64,000 bases of DNA from positions 62,001 to 126,000 of the forward strand of contig NZ_JASCIS010000012.1 in NCBI RefSeq assembly GCF_029968015.1, given 5' to 3'. Position 1 is the stretch's first letter. Each line of letters opens with the position of its first letter. Positions 9,444 to 19,761 of this stretch are shown in pieces. Below the pieces are notes generated by a model that worked only from the letters and a program-made list of their open reading frames with translations, was not told the DNA's origin and searched no databases. The translations under genes and the position numbers were made by a program. The stretch comes from Streptomyces luteolus. GTDB lineage: Bacteria > Actinomycetota > Actinomycetes > Streptomycetales > Streptomycetaceae.

Positions 9444-10667
9444 ATGTATGCGGTCACATCAGGTGTTATGGCGTGGTTTTCGCGGACTGCTCCCTGGCAG
9501 GCCCGGGGCGCGGTGGGCCTCCTTCTGCTCGCCACGGTCGTACGGGTGGGGCGCGGCTCCGCCGACGGGGGGATGGACAACGCGATCGTCGTGCGGGCCG
9601 CCGAGACCTGGCTGGACGGCGGATCGCCCTACGCCGACCCGCACTTCCTCTATCTGCCGAGCGCGGTCCTCGCCGCCGTGCCCGAAGTCCTCGTCCCCGG
9701 CACGGTGTTGAGGTATCTCGCGCCGGCCGTCGTCGTCTGCGGGCTGCTCGTGGGCTGGGGGTGCGCGCTGCGGCTGTACGGGATCGCGTGGCGCAGCCGG
9801 TTCGCGGTGCTCGGGCTCGGCGGGCTCGCCCTCGGCTTCGCGCCCTTCGGGCACCTGGTGCAGCTCGGCAACTGGACCGTCGTGTCGGCCGCGGCCCTGC
9901 CGCTCGCACTGCTGCTCGCGCACCGGGGGCGGTGGGCGGGCGCCGGGGTGGTGATCGGCGCCGCGATCGCGGTGAAGCCGCTGCTCGTGCCCGTACTGCT
10001 GCTCTTCGTGCTCGCCCGCCGGTGGCGCGGCCTCGCCCTTGCCGTGCTCGTGCCCGCCGTGGCCTCCGGGCTCGCCGCGCTCGCGATGCCGGACCCGGCG
10101 GGCTTCTTCACTCGGACCCTGCCGTTCCTGTTCAGCGGCGGCGACACCTTCGTACGGCTCTACGAGGCCTCGCCCGGGGCCGTGCTGCCGCGGCTCGGGG
10201 TGCCGCAGGCCGTCGCCTCGGCGGTGGGGCTCGCGGGGGCGGGCGCGGGGGTGTGGTGTGCGCGGCGGCGGTGGCGGTGCGGGGGCGCAGGAGAGGCGGA
10301 GGCGGCTGCCGGGCGGATCGCGGAGAGCGCGGTGCTGGTGATGCTGTCGGCGTTCCTGGTCTCTCGGCCCTCGTACGACCACTACCTCCTTGTCGTCGTG
10401 CCGCTGCTGCTCGCCGGGGTCGTGGCCGAGGGGGCGCCCGCGCGGACGCCGTGGTTCTGGCTCGCGCTGCTCCCGCAGGTGCCGGGGTTCGTGTGGCCGT
10501 GGCTGGAGGCGGGGGAGCGGCGGGCCTTCAAGGACGCGGTCACGCTGTGTCTCCTGGCCGTGACGGTCGCCGTGAGCTGTGCGCGGCGGGGGTCGGCTAC
10601 CGTGGAGACGGCAGATCCGCCCGGTGCGCAGGCGTCGGCGGTGCCGGCCTCCAGAGCCGCGTTTTGA
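9444..10667 (+). CDS. polytopic membrane glycosyltransferase, GT87/DUF2029-like
   Basis: A roughly 407-residue, highly hydrophobic protein with many transmembrane segments. The periplasmic-side motif near the N-terminus (DNAIVVRAAETWLDGGSPYA) and the general plan resemble GT87-type polyprenyl-phosphate-dependent mannosyltransferases (DUF2029), which act in envelope glycan synthesis. The substrate is unknown. ATG 9444 (MYAVTSGVMAWF) is preferred over an upstream GTG/ATG in the same frame. It is divergent from the membrane protein on its left; its stop codon overlaps the -35 of the rplM promoter. Confidence 0.75.
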   Translation: MYAVTSGVMAWFSRTAPWQARGAVGLLLLATVVRVGRGSADGGMDNAIVVRAAETWLDGGSPYADPHFLYLPSAVLAAVPEVLVPGTVLRYLAPAVVVCGLLVGWGCALRLYGIAWRSRFAVLGLGGLALGFAPFGHLVQLGNWTVVSAAALPLALLLAHRGRWAGAGVVIGAAIAVKPLLVPVLLLFVLARRWRGLALAVLVPAVASGLAALAMPDPAGFFTRTLPFLFSGGDTFVRLYEASPGAVLPRLGVPQAVASAVGLAGAGAGVWCARRRWRCGGAGEAEAAAGRIAESAVLVMLSAFLVSRPSYDHYLLVVVPLLLAGVVAEGAPARTPWFWLALLPQVPGFVWPWLEAGERRAFKDAVTLCLLAVTVAVSCARRGSATVETADPPGAQASAVPASRAAF

Positions 10668-10693
10668 CCCTTCCGGGGCGGCGCGGGTATTCT
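10664..10693 (+). promoter_or_regulatory. predicted rplM-rpsI promoter
   Basis: TTGACC (10664-10669), an 18-base spacer and TATTCT (10688-10693) match the main vegetative (HrdB-type) promoter pattern. The -35 overlaps the stop of the preceding gene. This leaves a leader of about 180 bases before rplM, long enough for autogenous control by L13, although I see no specific known leader motif. Confidence 0.62.
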
Positions 10694-10876
10694 CGGCGGT
10701 TGATACGTATTGGCTTCGTCGTTCTCACGCGTTGGGCCCTTACGTAGGTTCCCTGGAGCAGTTACCAGTGGCTCGCATACGGGCAGCGTCCCCGGCATTG
10801 TGTGCCCCAGCTGCATGATCGCTTCCTGGGTGCCGTGTGTCTGGACCCCATCCACTGAAGAAGCGAAGGCTACGAA

Positions 10877-11320
10877 GTGCGTACGTACAGCCCCAAGCCC
10901 GGCGATGTCACTCGCCAGTGGCACATCATCGACGCGCAGGACATCGTCCTGGGCCGTCTGGCGACTACGGCAGCGAACCTCCTGAGGGGCAAGCACAAGC
11001 CGACTTACGCCCCGCACATGGACATGGGCGACTTCGTCATCATCATCAACGCCGACAAGGTTCACCTGTCCGGCAACAAGAAGACCCAGAAGATGGCGTA
11101 CCGCCACTCCGGTTACCCGGGTGGTCTGCGCTCCGTCCGTTACGACGAGCTGCTTGAGAAGAGCCCCGAGAAGGCTGTCGAGAAGGCCGTCAAGGGCATG
11201 ATCCCCAAGAACTCCCTGGGTCGTCAGATGCTCTCGAAGCTGAAGATCTACTCGGGCGACCAGCACCCGCACGCTGCCCAGCAGCCGGTGCCGTTCGAGA
11301 TCACCCAGGTCGCGCAGTAA
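10877..11320 (+). CDS. rplM: 50S ribosomal protein L13
   Basis: A 147-residue protein with the L13 signature ([57 protein letters not shown]). It is an early-assembly 50S protein. GTG start with GAAGCGAAGG upstream. rpsI follows 46 bases later, the conserved L13-S9 pair. Confidence 0.97.
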   Translation: MRTYSPKPGDVTRQWHIIDAQDIVLGRLATTAANLLRGKHKPTYAPHMDMGDFVIIINADKVHLSGNKKTQKMAYRHSGYPGGLRSVRYDELLEKSPEKAVEKAVKGMIPKNSLGRQMLSKLKIYSGDQHPHAAQQPVPFEITQVAQ

Positions 11321-11366
11321 TTCCGGCCACAGCCCCTAAGACGTAAAGAAAGATCTGAGGAGAATC

Positions 11367-11888
11367 GTGGCCGAGACCACCGTTGAGACGCCGGTCGAAG
11401 AGACCGAGATCGTCGACGTAGAGCAGTACACCACCGAGTCGGACGCGCCCGTCGAGGGCGAGTACACCTCGGAGTCCAACGCCGCGCGCTTCGGCGACCC
11501 GCAGCCGGCCGCCGGCCTGGGCCGTCGCAAGAACGCCATCGCCCGCGTCCGGATCGTCCCGGGCACCGGCAAGTGGAAGGTCAACGGGCGCACGCTCGAG
11601 GACTACTTCCCGAACAAGGTCCACCAGCAGGAAGTCAACGAGCCCTTCAAGGTGCTCGAGCTGGACGGCCGTTACGACGTCATCGCCCGTATCTCGGGTG
11701 GCGGCGTCTCCGGTCAGGCCGGTGCGCTCCGTCTCGGTGTCGCCCGCGCCCTGAACGAGGCCGACGTCGAGAACAACCGCGGCGCCCTGAAGAAGGCCGG
11801 TTACCTGAAGCGTGACGACCGTGCGGTCGAGCGCAAGAAGGCCGGTCTCAAGAAGGCCCGTAAGGCCCCGCAGTACAGCAAGCGCTAA
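11367..11888 (+). CDS. rpsI: 30S ribosomal protein S9
   Basis: A 173-residue protein. The first 45 or so residues are an acidic actinobacterial extension ([20 protein letters not shown]); the S9 core follows ([39 protein letters not shown]) and ends in the KAPQYSKR tail, whose terminal Arg contacts P-site tRNA. GTG start, with TGAGGAG upstream. A terminator hairpin follows at 11911. Confidence 0.97.
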   Translation: MAETTVETPVEETEIVDVEQYTTESDAPVEGEYTSESNAARFGDPQPAAGLGRRKNAIARVRIVPGTGKWKVNGRTLEDYFPNKVHQQEVNEPFKVLELDGRYDVIARISGGGVSGQAGALRLGVARALNEADVENNRGALKKAGYLKRDDRAVERKKAGLKKARKAPQYSKR

Positions 11889-11910
11889 TCGCTGCCTGCA
11901 CACTGCACCT

Positions 11911-11951
11911 CGAACGCCCCGGCGGCACGCTCTGTGCTGCCGGGGCGTTCG
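11911..11951 (+). terminator. terminator of rplM-rpsI
   Basis: A 17-bp stem (CGAACGCCCCGGCGGCA with TGCTGCCGGGGCGTTCG, one wobble) and a short loop, followed by TGTT. It lies 22 bases after the rpsI stop and isolates glmM, whose start is 103 bases further on. Confidence 0.7.
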
Positions 11952-12054
11952 TGTTATCAACCGCGTGGGGCGTATAACGACAGAAGCGCTCAACAGCGCA
12001 TGTTCGGAGCAGCAGATACGTTCCGAAGGCTTCAGGAAAGTACGGAGGACACCA

Positions 12055-13413
12055 GTGGGACGACTCTTCGGCACGGACGGCGTGCGCGGTGTCGCCAACG
12101 CGGATCTGACGGCCGAGCTGGCGCTCGGACTCTCCGTCGCGGCGGCGCATGTACTCGCCGAGGCGGGCACATTCGAGGGCCATCGGCCGACGGCTGTGGT
12201 CGGGCGTGATCCGCGTGCGTCCGGGGAGTTCCTGGAGGCCGCCGTGGTGGCGGGCCTGGCCAGCGCCGGGGTGGACGTGCTGCGCGTCGGCGTGCTGCCG
12301 ACCCCGGCGGTCGCGTACCTCACCGGTGTGCTCGGTGCGGACCTCGGCGTGATGCTCTCCGCCAGCCACAACGCCATGCCGGACAACGGCATCAAGTTCT
12401 TCGCACGCGGCGGCCACAAGCTCGCCGACGAGCTGGAGGACCGCATCGAGGCCATCTACGAGGAGCACCGCACCGGCGCCCCCTGGGAGCGGCCGACGGG
12501 TGCGGGCGTCGGCCGCGTGAAGGTGTTCGACGAGGGCCTCGACCGGTACGTGGCGCATCTCATCGGGGTGCTGCCCAACCGGCTCGACGGGCTGAAGATC
12601 GTCCTCGACGAGGCGCACGGCGCGGCCGCACGGGTCTCGCCCGAGGCGTTCGCGCGCGCCGGTGCCGAGGTCGTCACGATCGGCGCCGAGCCGGACGGCC
12701 TGAACATCAACGAAGGCTGCGGCTCGACCCACTTGGAGCTGCTGCGCGCCGCCGTCGTCGAGCACGGCGCCGACCTCGGCATCGCGCACGACGGCGACGC
12801 CGACCGCTGTCTCGCCGTGGACCACACCGGTGAGGAGGTGGACGGCGACCAGATCCTCGCCGTACTCGCGCTCGCCATGCGGGAGCGGGGTGCGCTGCGC
12901 AAGGAGACCGTCGTGGCGACGGTGATGTCCAACCTGGGCTTCAACCTGGCGATGGAGAGCGAGGGCGTCGCGCTCGTCCGGACCGCCGTGGGCGACCGGT
13001 ACGTCCTGGAGTCGATGAAGGAGAACGGCTACGCGCTCGGCGGCGAGCAGTCCGGGCACGTGATCATCCTCGACCACGCGACGACCGGTGACGGCACGCT
13101 GACCGGCCTGATGCTGGCGGCCCGGGTCGCGCAGACCGGCCGGAGCCTCAAGGAGCTCGCGGGGGTCATGCGGCGGCTTCCGCAGGTGCTCATCAACGTC
13201 CCGGACGTGGACAAGTCCCGCGTCGCCACGTCGGCCGAGCTGGCCGGCGCGGTCGTTGAGGCGGAGCGCCAACTGGGCGCCACCGGACGGGTGTTGCTGC
13301 GCCCTTCGGGGACGGAGCCGCTGGTCCGCGTCATGGTCGAGGCCGCCGACATCGAGCAGGCCCGGTCGGTCGCCGAGCAGCTCGCCGACGCGGTGAAGTC
13401 CTCGCTCGGCTGA
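12055..13413 (+). CDS. glmM: phosphoglucosamine mutase
   Basis: A 452-residue alpha-D-phosphohexomutase starting [20 protein letters not shown]. The active-site phosphoserine loop is [17 protein letters not shown], the metal loop is AHDGDADRC, the sugar loop is GGEQSGH and the phosphate loop is [12 protein letters not shown]. It converts glucosamine-6-P to glucosamine-1-P for UDP-GlcNAc and peptidoglycan. GTG 12055 has GGAGG at 12043-12047; the longer open frame upstream runs through the rpsI terminator and is not coding. glmS lies 2.7 kb downstream. Confidence 0.96.
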   Translation: MGRLFGTDGVRGVANADLTAELALGLSVAAAHVLAEAGTFEGHRPTAVVGRDPRASGEFLEAAVVAGLASAGVDVLRVGVLPTPAVAYLTGVLGADLGVMLSASHNAMPDNGIKFFARGGHKLADELEDRIEAIYEEHRTGAPWERPTGAGVGRVKVFDEGLDRYVAHLIGVLPNRLDGLKIVLDEAHGAAARVSPEAFARAGAEVVTIGAEPDGLNINEGCGSTHLELLRAAVVEHGADLGIAHDGDADRCLAVDHTGEEVDGDQILAVLALAMRERGALRKETVVATVMSNLGFNLAMESEGVALVRTAVGDRYVLESMKENGYALGGEQSGHVIILDHATTGDGTLTGLMLAARVAQTGRSLKELAGVMRRLPQVLINVPDVDKSRVATSAELAGAVVEAERQLGATGRVLLRPSGTEPLVRVMVEAADIEQARSVAEQLADAVKSSLG

Positions 13414-13439
13414 GCGGATCCAGGCGGAGCCAGGCGGAT

Positions 13440-14384
13440 CTAAGCCGACCTCTTGGCGGTGCGCTCGCGCTGGACGGCCCAGAACCACTTCTGGGCGAGG
13501 AGCGTGAGCGTGCCCGCCAGGACGATGCCGAGCAGGTTCAGCAGGAGTTGCTCCGCCGAGCCCCAGGCCTGCTGGTACTCGTCGTAGCTGAACGCGACCG
13601 CCGCGTTCGCCGCCGCCGGGACCGTCGTCACCGAGATCGCGACGCCCACCAGGGCGCCCGACTTGGCCGAGGTCAGCGAGAGCGTGCCGGCGATGCCCGC
13701 GAGGACGGCCACGATGAACGAGAACTCGTCCGGCCGGTAGATGAAGTTGGTGTTGGGCCGGGCGGCGTCCAACTGGTCGTCGCTGAACAGCCCTTGCCAG
13801 TCCATGAAGAAGCTGAACCCCACCGTCACCACCATGGAGATGGCGAACCCCACGAGCAGGGCGACCATGGAGCGCAGGGCGAGGCGCGGCGCGCGTCGCA
13901 CCACGGCCGTGCAGATCCCGGCCAGCGGGCCGAACTCCGGGCCGACCGCCATCGCGCCGACGATCAGGATCGCGTTGTCGAGGACCACACCGCAGGCCGC
14001 GATCATCGTGGCGAGGGTGATGAAGGCGACATACGTGAGGGAGAGCGTCGACTCCTCGTGCGTGGCGTCGGTGAGCTGCTCCCAGACCACCGCGTCCGCG
14101 CCCTCGCCCGGCGCGTCCGCCTCGGCCCGTTCGGCGCGCTCCGACAGGCACAGGTCGAGGTTCTCCAGGGAGATCGCGCCGTCCTTGTCGAGGCCCAGGG
14201 AGCGTAGTCCGGCGAGGAGTTGGTCGGCCGCCTCGCGGGCCACGTCGCACAGGACCAGGTCGCCCCGCGGGTCGCGGGCGGCGCCGGGGACGACCGCGAG
14301 ATGGGCGGTGCCGACGGTCTCCTCGATCAGCCGGACCGCGTCGTCCGTGCGGTCGGTCGGCGTGATCACGCGCAGATGCAGCAT
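13440..14384 (-). CDS. DUF389 family integral membrane protein
   Basis: A 314-residue protein. Residues 1-110 are a soluble domain starting MLHLRVITPTDRTDDAVRLI, like the N-terminal region of DUF389/TIGR00341 proteins. Then come about six hydrophobic helices with the conserved DNAILIVGAMAVGPEFGPLA segment. The function of this family is not established; a transport or channel role has been suggested. It is convergent with glmM (26-base gap) and lies 37 bases downstream of coaA on the same strand. Confidence 0.8.
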   Translation of the reverse strand: MLHLRVITPTDRTDDAVRLIEETVGTAHLAVVPGAARDPRGDLVLCDVAREAADQLLAGLRSLGLDKDGAISLENLDLCLSERAERAEADAPGEGADAVVWEQLTDATHEESTLSLTYVAFITLATMIAACGVVLDNAILIVGAMAVGPEFGPLAGICTAVVRRAPRLALRSMVALLVGFAISMVVTVGFSFFMDWQGLFSDDQLDAARPNTNFIYRPDEFSFIVAVLAGIAGTLSLTSAKSGALVGVAISVTTVPAAANAAVAFSYDEYQQAWGSAEQLLLNLLGIVLAGTLTLLAQKWFWAVQRERTAKRSA

Positions 14385-14421
14385 CCTCGCAGGGTAGTCC
14401 CGTACGGGATCGTTCTCGGGG

Positions 14422-15423
14422 TCAGAGCTTGCGCAGGCGGAGGCGCTGGACCTTGTGGTCGGGGCCCTTGCGCAGGACCAGGTCGGCGCGGCCGCGCGTG
14501 GGGGCCACGTTCTCAAGCAGGTTGGGCTTGTTGATGGTGCGCCACATGGTGCGGGCGTAGTCGAGGGCCTCCTCCTCGGAGACCGCGGTGTGGCGGTGGA
14601 AGTACGAGTCGGGGTTCTGGAACGCGGTCTGGCGCAGCTTCTTGAAGCGGTTCAGGTACCACTGCTCGATGTCCTCCGGCTTCGCGTCCACGTACACGCT
14701 GAAGTCGAAGTAGTCCGCGAGGCCGACGCGGGTGCGGCCGTCCTTGCCGGGCAGGGCGGGCTGCAGGACGTTCAGGCCCTCCACGATCAGGATGTCCGGG
14801 CGGCGCACCGTGAGGCGTCGGCCGGGCACGATGTCGTAGATCAGGTGCGAGTAGACGGGGGCGGTGACCTCGTCCTTGCCGGCCTTGATGTCGGCGACGA
14901 AGCGGGTCAGGGCGCGGCGGTCGTACGACTCGGGGAAGCCCTTGCGGGAGACCAGGCCGCGCGCCTGGAGCTCCTTCATCGGCCACAGGAAGCCGTCCGT
15001 GGTGACGAGTTCGACGCGCGGGTGCTCGGGCCAGCGGGCGAGCAGCGCCTGCAGGAGGCGGGCCACGGTGGACTTGCCGACGGCCACGGAACCGGCGACG
15101 CCTATGACGAACGGCGTGCCGTACTGGGTGCCGTGGCCGCCGCCGGTGTCCCCGAGGAAGGTGTTCAGGGCGCCGCGCAGGTTGTCCGTCGCGCCGACGT
15201 AGAGGTTCAGGAGACGGGAGAGCGGCAGATAGACGTCGCGTACCTCGTCCAGGTCGATGACGTCGCCGAGACCGCGCAGCCGCTCGACCTCGTCGGCGGT
15301 GAGCGGCAGCGGCGTCTTCTCGCGCAGCGCGCTCCACTCGGCGCGCGTCAGATCGACGTACGGCGTCGGTTCTGCTCGACGGTGCGCACTGCGGTGGGCG
15401 CTTCGGGGCGGCGAAGAGATCAC
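14422..15423 (-). CDS. coaA: pantothenate kinase, type I
   Basis: A 333-residue P-loop kinase with [20 protein letters not shown] (Walker A), [19 protein letters not shown] and [10 protein letters not shown]. It phosphorylates pantothenate, the committed step of CoA synthesis. GTG 15423 gives [20 protein letters not shown], with a basic N-terminal tail before the conserved YVDLTRAEW. The RBS is weak, so the start is somewhat uncertain. Three phased copies of a GCGTCACGTGC element lie 40-130 bases upstream. Confidence 0.93.
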   Translation of the reverse strand: MISSPPRSAHRSAHRRAEPTPYVDLTRAEWSALREKTPLPLTADEVERLRGLGDVIDLDEVRDVYLPLSRLLNLYVGATDNLRGALNTFLGDTGGGHGTQYGTPFVIGVAGSVAVGKSTVARLLQALLARWPEHPRVELVTTDGFLWPMKELQARGLVSRKGFPESYDRRALTRFVADIKAGKDEVTAPVYSHLIYDIVPGRRLTVRRPDILIVEGLNVLQPALPGKDGRTRVGLADYFDFSVYVDAKPEDIEQWYLNRFKKLRQTAFQNPDSYFHRHTAVSEEEALDYARTMWRTINKPNLLENVAPTRGRADLVLRKGPDHKVQRLRLRKL

Positions 15424-15462
15424 GACAACATTGTTGCGGCTGGATGAACGTGTTGGCGGGTG

Positions 15463-15555
15463 GGGTGCGTCACGTGCTCGCCCCCCCCGGAGGCCGGGTG
15501 CGTCACGTGCCCGCCTCCCGGAAACCGGGTGCGTCACGTGCCCGCCTCCGAGGCC
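15463..15555 (+). repeat. three phased copies of a CACGTG-containing unit upstream of coaA
   Basis: Three direct repeats of about 29-33 bases start with GGGTGCGTCACGTGC at 15463, 15496 and 15527. Each contains the palindrome CACGTG (15471, 15504, 15535), spaced 33 and 31 bases, about three helical turns. They lie in the divergent gap between coaA (minus strand) and the small ORF at 15646, where an operator array would be expected. Confidence 0.7.
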
Positions 15556-15645
15556 GACATCAGGTCTAGACCGCTCGGGGTGAGCGGGAGTACCGTCCGG
15601 TCTCTGGGCGAGCGAGCCGCGAGCCCCTGGGCCCCAGGGGGCGAC

Positions 15646-15888
15646 ATGTCCGTACGCAGCCGTTTCTTCGGCCGTCGCAGATCCGCAGGGTCTCTCGCGG
15701 TGGAGCGGGACGCGTTCGCCGCGGAGGTCCGGGACGAACTGGCCCTCGACCTGCCCGACGAGGATCTCGCCGAGGACCCGCAGGACTGCCTCGACTTCTA
15801 CCGGCCGGGCAGCAAGCCGCGCTGCGAGGAGTTGGAGTATCTGCAGATGCTGCGCGAGGCCCGGGACCGGATCGCGCGGCACGACTGA
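15646..15888 (+). CDS. small hypothetical protein, 80 residues
   Basis: An acidic, hydrophilic protein ([20 protein letters not shown], then a stretch rich in Asp/Glu: [14 protein letters not shown]). No membrane segment or known motif. The start is uncertain because the frame is open upstream to 15460. Its last codons and stop lie inside the first unit of a tandem array (15859 onward). Third-position GC is high, so coding is likely. Function unknown. Confidence 0.6.
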   Translation: MSVRSRFFGRRRSAGSLAVERDAFAAEVRDELALDLPDEDLAEDPQDCLDFYRPGSKPRCEELEYLQMLREARDRIARHD

Positions 15889-16029
15889 TGCCCGGGACCG
15901 GATCGCACGGCACGACTGATGCCCGAGTCCGGTTCCTGAAGTCGCGGCTGATGTCCGAGTCCGGTTCCCGAGCTCGCGGGCGATGTCCGAATCCGGTCCC
16001 CGAACTCGCGGCCGATGCCCGGGATCGGG
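15859..16029 (+). repeat. tandem array of 31-32-bp units before glmS
   Basis: Units begin at 15859, 15890, 15921, 15953 and 15985, with a partial sixth at 16017. The consensus begins GCCCGGGACCGGATC and each full unit ends in GAT; the first two are nearly identical and later ones diverge. Unit 1 contains the end of the 80-residue ORF including its TGA stop. The array occupies most of the gap before glmS. Confidence 0.85.
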
Positions 16030-16083
16030 CAGCGCGCCCCCGGTCGGCGGCGAAATCGCGGGCGGGCGCCGTAGGCTGCGCCC

Positions 16084-17931
16084 ATGTGCGGAATCGTGGG
16101 TTACGTCGGCTCGCAGTCGGCGCTTGACGTGGTGCTCGCTGGACTGAAGCGGCTCGAGTACCGGGGCTATGACTCGGCGGGCGTCGCGGTGGCCGCCGAC
16201 GGTTCTCTGGCGGCCGCGAAGAAGGCCGGGAAACTGGTCAACCTGGAGAAGCAGCTGGTGGACCGGCCGCTGCCGGCCGGCTCCAGCGCCATCGGGCACA
16301 CCCGCTGGGCCACACACGGCGGCCCCACCGACGCCAACGCGCACCCGCACCTCGACAACGCGGGCCGGGTCGCCGTCGTGCACAACGGCATCATCGAGAA
16401 CTTCGCCGCCCTGCGGGACGAACTCGCCGAGCGCGGGCACCGCCTGGACTCGGAGACGGACACCGAGGTCGTCGCCCACCTGCTCGCCGAGGAGTACTCG
16501 GCCTGCGCCGACCTGGCCGAGTCGATGCGCCTGGTCTGCCGCCGCCTCGACGGGGCGTTCACCCTGGTCGCGGTGCACGCGGACGAGCCGGACGCGGTGG
16601 TCGGGGCGCGCCGCAACTCCCCGCTCGTGGTGGGCGTCGGGGAGGGCGAGTCGTTCCTCGCCTCGGACGTCTCGGCGTTCATCGCGCACACCCGCTCCGC
16701 GATCGAGCTGGGCCAGGACCAGGTGGTCGAGCTGCGCCGGGACGGGGTGACGGTCACGGACTTCGCCGGGAACCCCGCGGACGTACGCACGTTCCACATC
16801 GACTGGGACGCCTCGGCCGCGGAGAAGGGCGGCTACGACTACTTCATGCTGAAGGAGATCGCCGAGCAGCCGAAGGCGGTCGCCGACACGCTGCTCGGCC
16901 GGATCGACGCCTCCGGTTCGCTGACCCTGGACGAAGTGCGCATCCCGGTCGCGGAGTTGCGCGAGGTCGACAAGGTCGTGATCGTCGCGTGCGGTACGGC
17001 GTTCCACGCGGGCCTGATCGCCAAGTACGCCATCGAGCACTGGACCCGGATCCCCTGCGAGGTGGAGCTGGCCAGCGAGTTCCGCTACCGGGACCCGATC
17101 CTCGCCGCCCGCACCCTCGTCGTCGCGATCTCGCAGTCCGGCGAGACGATGGACACGCTGATGGCGCTGCGGCACGCGCGCGAGCAGGGGTCCAAGGTCC
17201 TGGCGATCTGCAACACCAACGGCTCGACGATCCCGCGCGAGTCGGACGCCGTGCTCTACACGCACGCCGGTCCCGAGGTCGCGGTCGCCTCGACCAAGGC
17301 CTTCCTGACCCAACTCGTCGCCTGCTATCTGGTCGCGCTGTACCTGGGCCAGGTGCGCGGTACGAAGTGGGGCGACGAGATCGACGCGGTGATCCGGGAG
17401 CTCGCGCAGATCGCCGGCGAGGTCGAGCAGGTCCTTCAGACCATGGAGCCGGTGCGGGAGCTGGCGCGTTCCCTCGCCGACCGGAACACGGTGCTGTTCC
17501 TGGGGCGGCACGTGGGGTACCCGGTCGCGCTCGAAGGGGCCCTGAAGCTCAAGGAGTTGGCGTACATGCACGCCGAGGGCTTCGCCGCCGGGGAGCTCAA
17601 GCACGGGCCGATCGCGCTGATCGAGGAGGGCGTGCCGGTGGTCGTGGTCGTGCCGTCGCCGCGCGGGCGCTCCGTCCTGCACGACAAGATCGTGTCCAAC
17701 ATTCAGGAGATCAGGGCGCGCGGGGCCCGCACCATCGTGATCGCGGAGGAGGGCGACGAGGCGGTCGTGCCGTACGCGGACCACCTGATCCGCGTCCCGG
17801 CCACGCCGACCCTCCTCCAGCCGCTCGTGGCGACGGTGCCGTTGCAGGTCTTCGCCTGCGAACTGGCCACGGCGCGCGGCAACGAGGTGGACCAGCCGCG
17901 CAACCTCGCGAAGTCGGTCACCGTCGAATGA
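16084..17931 (+). CDS. glmS: glutamine:fructose-6-phosphate aminotransferase
   Basis: A 615-residue enzyme. The N-terminal glutaminase domain has the nucleophile Cys2 (MCGIVGYVG) and GHTRWATHG. Two SIS isomerase domains follow ([11 protein letters not shown] and [33 protein letters not shown]), ending in NLAKSVTVE. It makes glucosamine-6-P, the first committed step to UDP-GlcNAc. Its stop overlaps the acpS ATG (ATGA), so the two are coupled. Together with glmM it covers two steps of the amino-sugar pathway. Confidence 0.97.
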   Translation: MCGIVGYVGSQSALDVVLAGLKRLEYRGYDSAGVAVAADGSLAAAKKAGKLVNLEKQLVDRPLPAGSSAIGHTRWATHGGPTDANAHPHLDNAGRVAVVHNGIIENFAALRDELAERGHRLDSETDTEVVAHLLAEEYSACADLAESMRLVCRRLDGAFTLVAVHADEPDAVVGARRNSPLVVGVGEGESFLASDVSAFIAHTRSAIELGQDQVVELRRDGVTVTDFAGNPADVRTFHIDWDASAAEKGGYDYFMLKEIAEQPKAVADTLLGRIDASGSLTLDEVRIPVAELREVDKVVIVACGTAFHAGLIAKYAIEHWTRIPCEVELASEFRYRDPILAARTLVVAISQSGETMDTLMALRHAREQGSKVLAICNTNGSTIPRESDAVLYTHAGPEVAVASTKAFLTQLVACYLVALYLGQVRGTKWGDEIDAVIRELAQIAGEVEQVLQTMEPVRELARSLADRNTVLFLGRHVGYPVALEGALKLKELAYMHAEGFAAGELKHGPIALIEEGVPVVVVVPSPRGRSVLHDKIVSNIQEIRARGARTIVIAEEGDEAVVPYADHLIRVPATPTLLQPLVATVPLQVFACELATARGNEVDQPRNLAKSVTVE

Positions 17932-18296
17932 TCATCGGGGTGGGGATCGACGTCGCCGAGATCGACCGCTTCAAGGCGTCCCTCGACCGGACGCCGGGGA
18001 TGGCCGAACGGCTCTTCGTGGAACGGGAGTTGCTGCTTCCCAGCGGCGAGCGGCGCGGCATCGCCTCGCTCGCCGCCCGGTTCGCCGCCAAGGAGGCCCT
18101 GGCCAAGGCCCTCGGCGCACCGGCGGGGCTGCACTGGACGGACGCCGAGGTGTACGTGGAGGACAGCGGGCAGCCCCGGCTGCGCGTGAAGGGAACGGTG
18201 GCGCAGCGGGCCGCGGAGCTCGGCGTGCGCGGCTGGCACGTGTCGTTGAGCCATGACGCGGGGGTCGCCTCCGCTGTGGTGATCGCGGAAGGGTGA
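17928..18296 (+). CDS. acpS: holo-acyl-carrier-protein synthase
   Basis: A 122-residue protein, [20 protein letters not shown], with the Mg-binding Asp and the second motif [14 protein letters not shown], ending in [17 protein letters not shown]. AcpS-type phosphopantetheinyl transferase loads the CoA-derived arm on ACP. The start overlaps the glmS stop by 4 bases. It lies 10 bases before the nnr gene; coaA, which supplies CoA, is 2.5 kb away. Confidence 0.95.
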   Translation: MIIGVGIDVAEIDRFKASLDRTPGMAERLFVERELLLPSGERRGIASLAARFAAKEALAKALGAPAGLHWTDAEVYVEDSGQPRLRVKGTVAQRAAELGVRGWHVSLSHDAGVASAVVIAEG

Positions 18297-18306
18297 GCAT
18301 CCTCGT

Positions 18307-19731
18307 ATGCGTACGGCGTTCAGGGTCGAGACGGTACGGGCGGCCGAGCGGGAGCTGATGGCACGGCTGCCGGAGGGCGCGCTGATGCAACGGGCGGCGG
18401 CCGGACTGGCCGCCGCGTGCGCGGAGTTGCTGGGCCGGGTCTACGGATCGCGGGTGGTGCTGCTCGTCGGCAGCGGGGACAACGGCGGGGACGCGCTGTA
18501 CGCGGGCGCCCGGCTGGCGCGCCGGGGCGCCGGGGTCGCGGCGGTGCTGCTCGCGCCGGAGCGTACGCACGAGGGCGGCCTGCGCGCGCTGCTCGCGGCG
18601 GGCGGGCGGGTGTCGACGGCGCCCGAGCGGGACCTCGCGGAGGCCCGCCTGGTCCTCGACGGGATCGTCGGCATCGGCGGCAGGGGCGGGCTGCGCCCGG
18701 AGGCGGCCCGGCTCGCCGCTCTGGCCGAGGAGTCCCGCGCCTTCGTGGTCGCCGTGGACCTGCCGAGCGGCGTGGAGGCGGACACGGGGGAGGTGCGGGG
18801 TCCTGCGGTACGCGCGGACGCGACGGTGACGTTCGGCACGTACAAGCCCTGTCTGCTCGTGGACCCCGCGCAGGAACGCGCGGGCGCGGTCCGCCTGATC
18901 GACATCGGGCTCGAACTGCCCGCCGCGGCCGACCTGGAGGCGCTGCAGTACGCGGACGTGGCGGCGCTGCTTCCGGTGCCGGGCGCCGAGAGCGACAAGT
19001 ACCGGCGCGGCGTCGTCGGCATCGCGGCGGGCTCCGAGCGCTACCCGGGCGCCGCGGTCCTCGCGGTCGCGGGCGCGCTGCGCGGGGGCGCGGGGGCGGT
19101 GCGGTACGTGGGGCCCGCGGCGGACGCGGTCATCGACCGGTTCCCCGAGACACTGGTGCACTCCGGGCCGCCGTCCAAGGCGGGCCGCGTCCAGGCGTGG
19201 GTGGTCGGTCCCGGCCTCGGCGACGACGCGGACCGGGTACGGGACGTGCTCGCCGCGGACGTCCCGGTCCTGGTCGACGCGGACGGCCTCCGCCTCGCCG
19301 ACCGCGCGACGGTCCGCGCCCGTACGGCCCCGACCCTGCTCACGCCGCACGCGGGCGAGGCGGCCGCGTTGCTCGGCACGGACCGCGCGGAGGTCGAGTC
19401 CGCCCGGCTCACGGCGGTACGGCGGCTCGCGGAGGAGTACGGGGCGACGGTGCTGCTGAAGGGCTCGACCACGCTGGTCGCGGCTGCGGGTCGGCCGGTG
19501 CGGGTGAATCCGACCGGTACGTCGTGGCTGGCCACGGCGGGGAGTGGGGATGTGCTGTCCGGGCTGACGGGCTCCCTCCTGGCCGCGGGCCTCGACACCG
19601 TGGACGCGGCGTCCACGGGAGCCTTCCTCCACGGCCTCGCGGCCCGCCTGGCTGCGCGGGGTGCGCCGGTCGGGGCGCAGGATGTGGCGGAGGGGGTGCC
19701 GGGGGCTTGGCGCGAGGTGGTCGGCGGCTGA
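18307..19731 (+). CDS. nnr: bifunctional NAD(P)H-hydrate epimerase / ADP-dependent dehydratase
   Basis: A 474-residue fusion. Residues 1-210 are the YjeF N-terminal epimerase (VLLVGSGDNGGDALYAGARL; VAVDLPSGVEADTG). Residues 220-474 are the ADP/ATP-dependent dehydratase (GIAAGSERYPGAAVLAVAGA; LLTPHAGEAAALLG; GTSWLATAGSGDVLSGLTG). It repairs damaged NADHX/NADPHX. It is 10 bases after acpS, so glmS-acpS-nnr form an operon. The fusion order is the common bacterial one. Confidence 0.95.
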   Translation: MRTAFRVETVRAAERELMARLPEGALMQRAAAGLAAACAELLGRVYGSRVVLLVGSGDNGGDALYAGARLARRGAGVAAVLLAPERTHEGGLRALLAAGGRVSTAPERDLAEARLVLDGIVGIGGRGGLRPEAARLAALAEESRAFVVAVDLPSGVEADTGEVRGPAVRADATVTFGTYKPCLLVDPAQERAGAVRLIDIGLELPAAADLEALQYADVAALLPVPGAESDKYRRGVVGIAAGSERYPGAAVLAVAGALRGGAGAVRYVGPAADAVIDRFPETLVHSGPPSKAGRVQAWVVGPGLGDDADRVRDVLAADVPVLVDADGLRLADRATVRARTAPTLLTPHAGEAAALLGTDRAEVESARLTAVRRLAEEYGATVLLKGSTTLVAAAGRPVRVNPTGTSWLATAGSGDVLSGLTGSLLAAGLDTVDAASTGAFLHGLAARLAARGAPVGAQDVAEGVPGAWREVVGG

Positions 19732-19761
19732 GCTTTTCCCCTACCCGCCCCTTCCCGTAAC

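Noticed and set aside
15463..16029. The repeat clusters looked at as a CRISPR array.
   Set aside because: Units are contiguous tandem repeats without unique spacers, and no cas genes are near.
14422..17784. A 1120-residue minus-strand frame including coaA and the antisense of glmS.
   Set aside because: Only the last 333 residues are a real protein (CoaA). The rest is antisense to glmS and crosses a tandem repeat.
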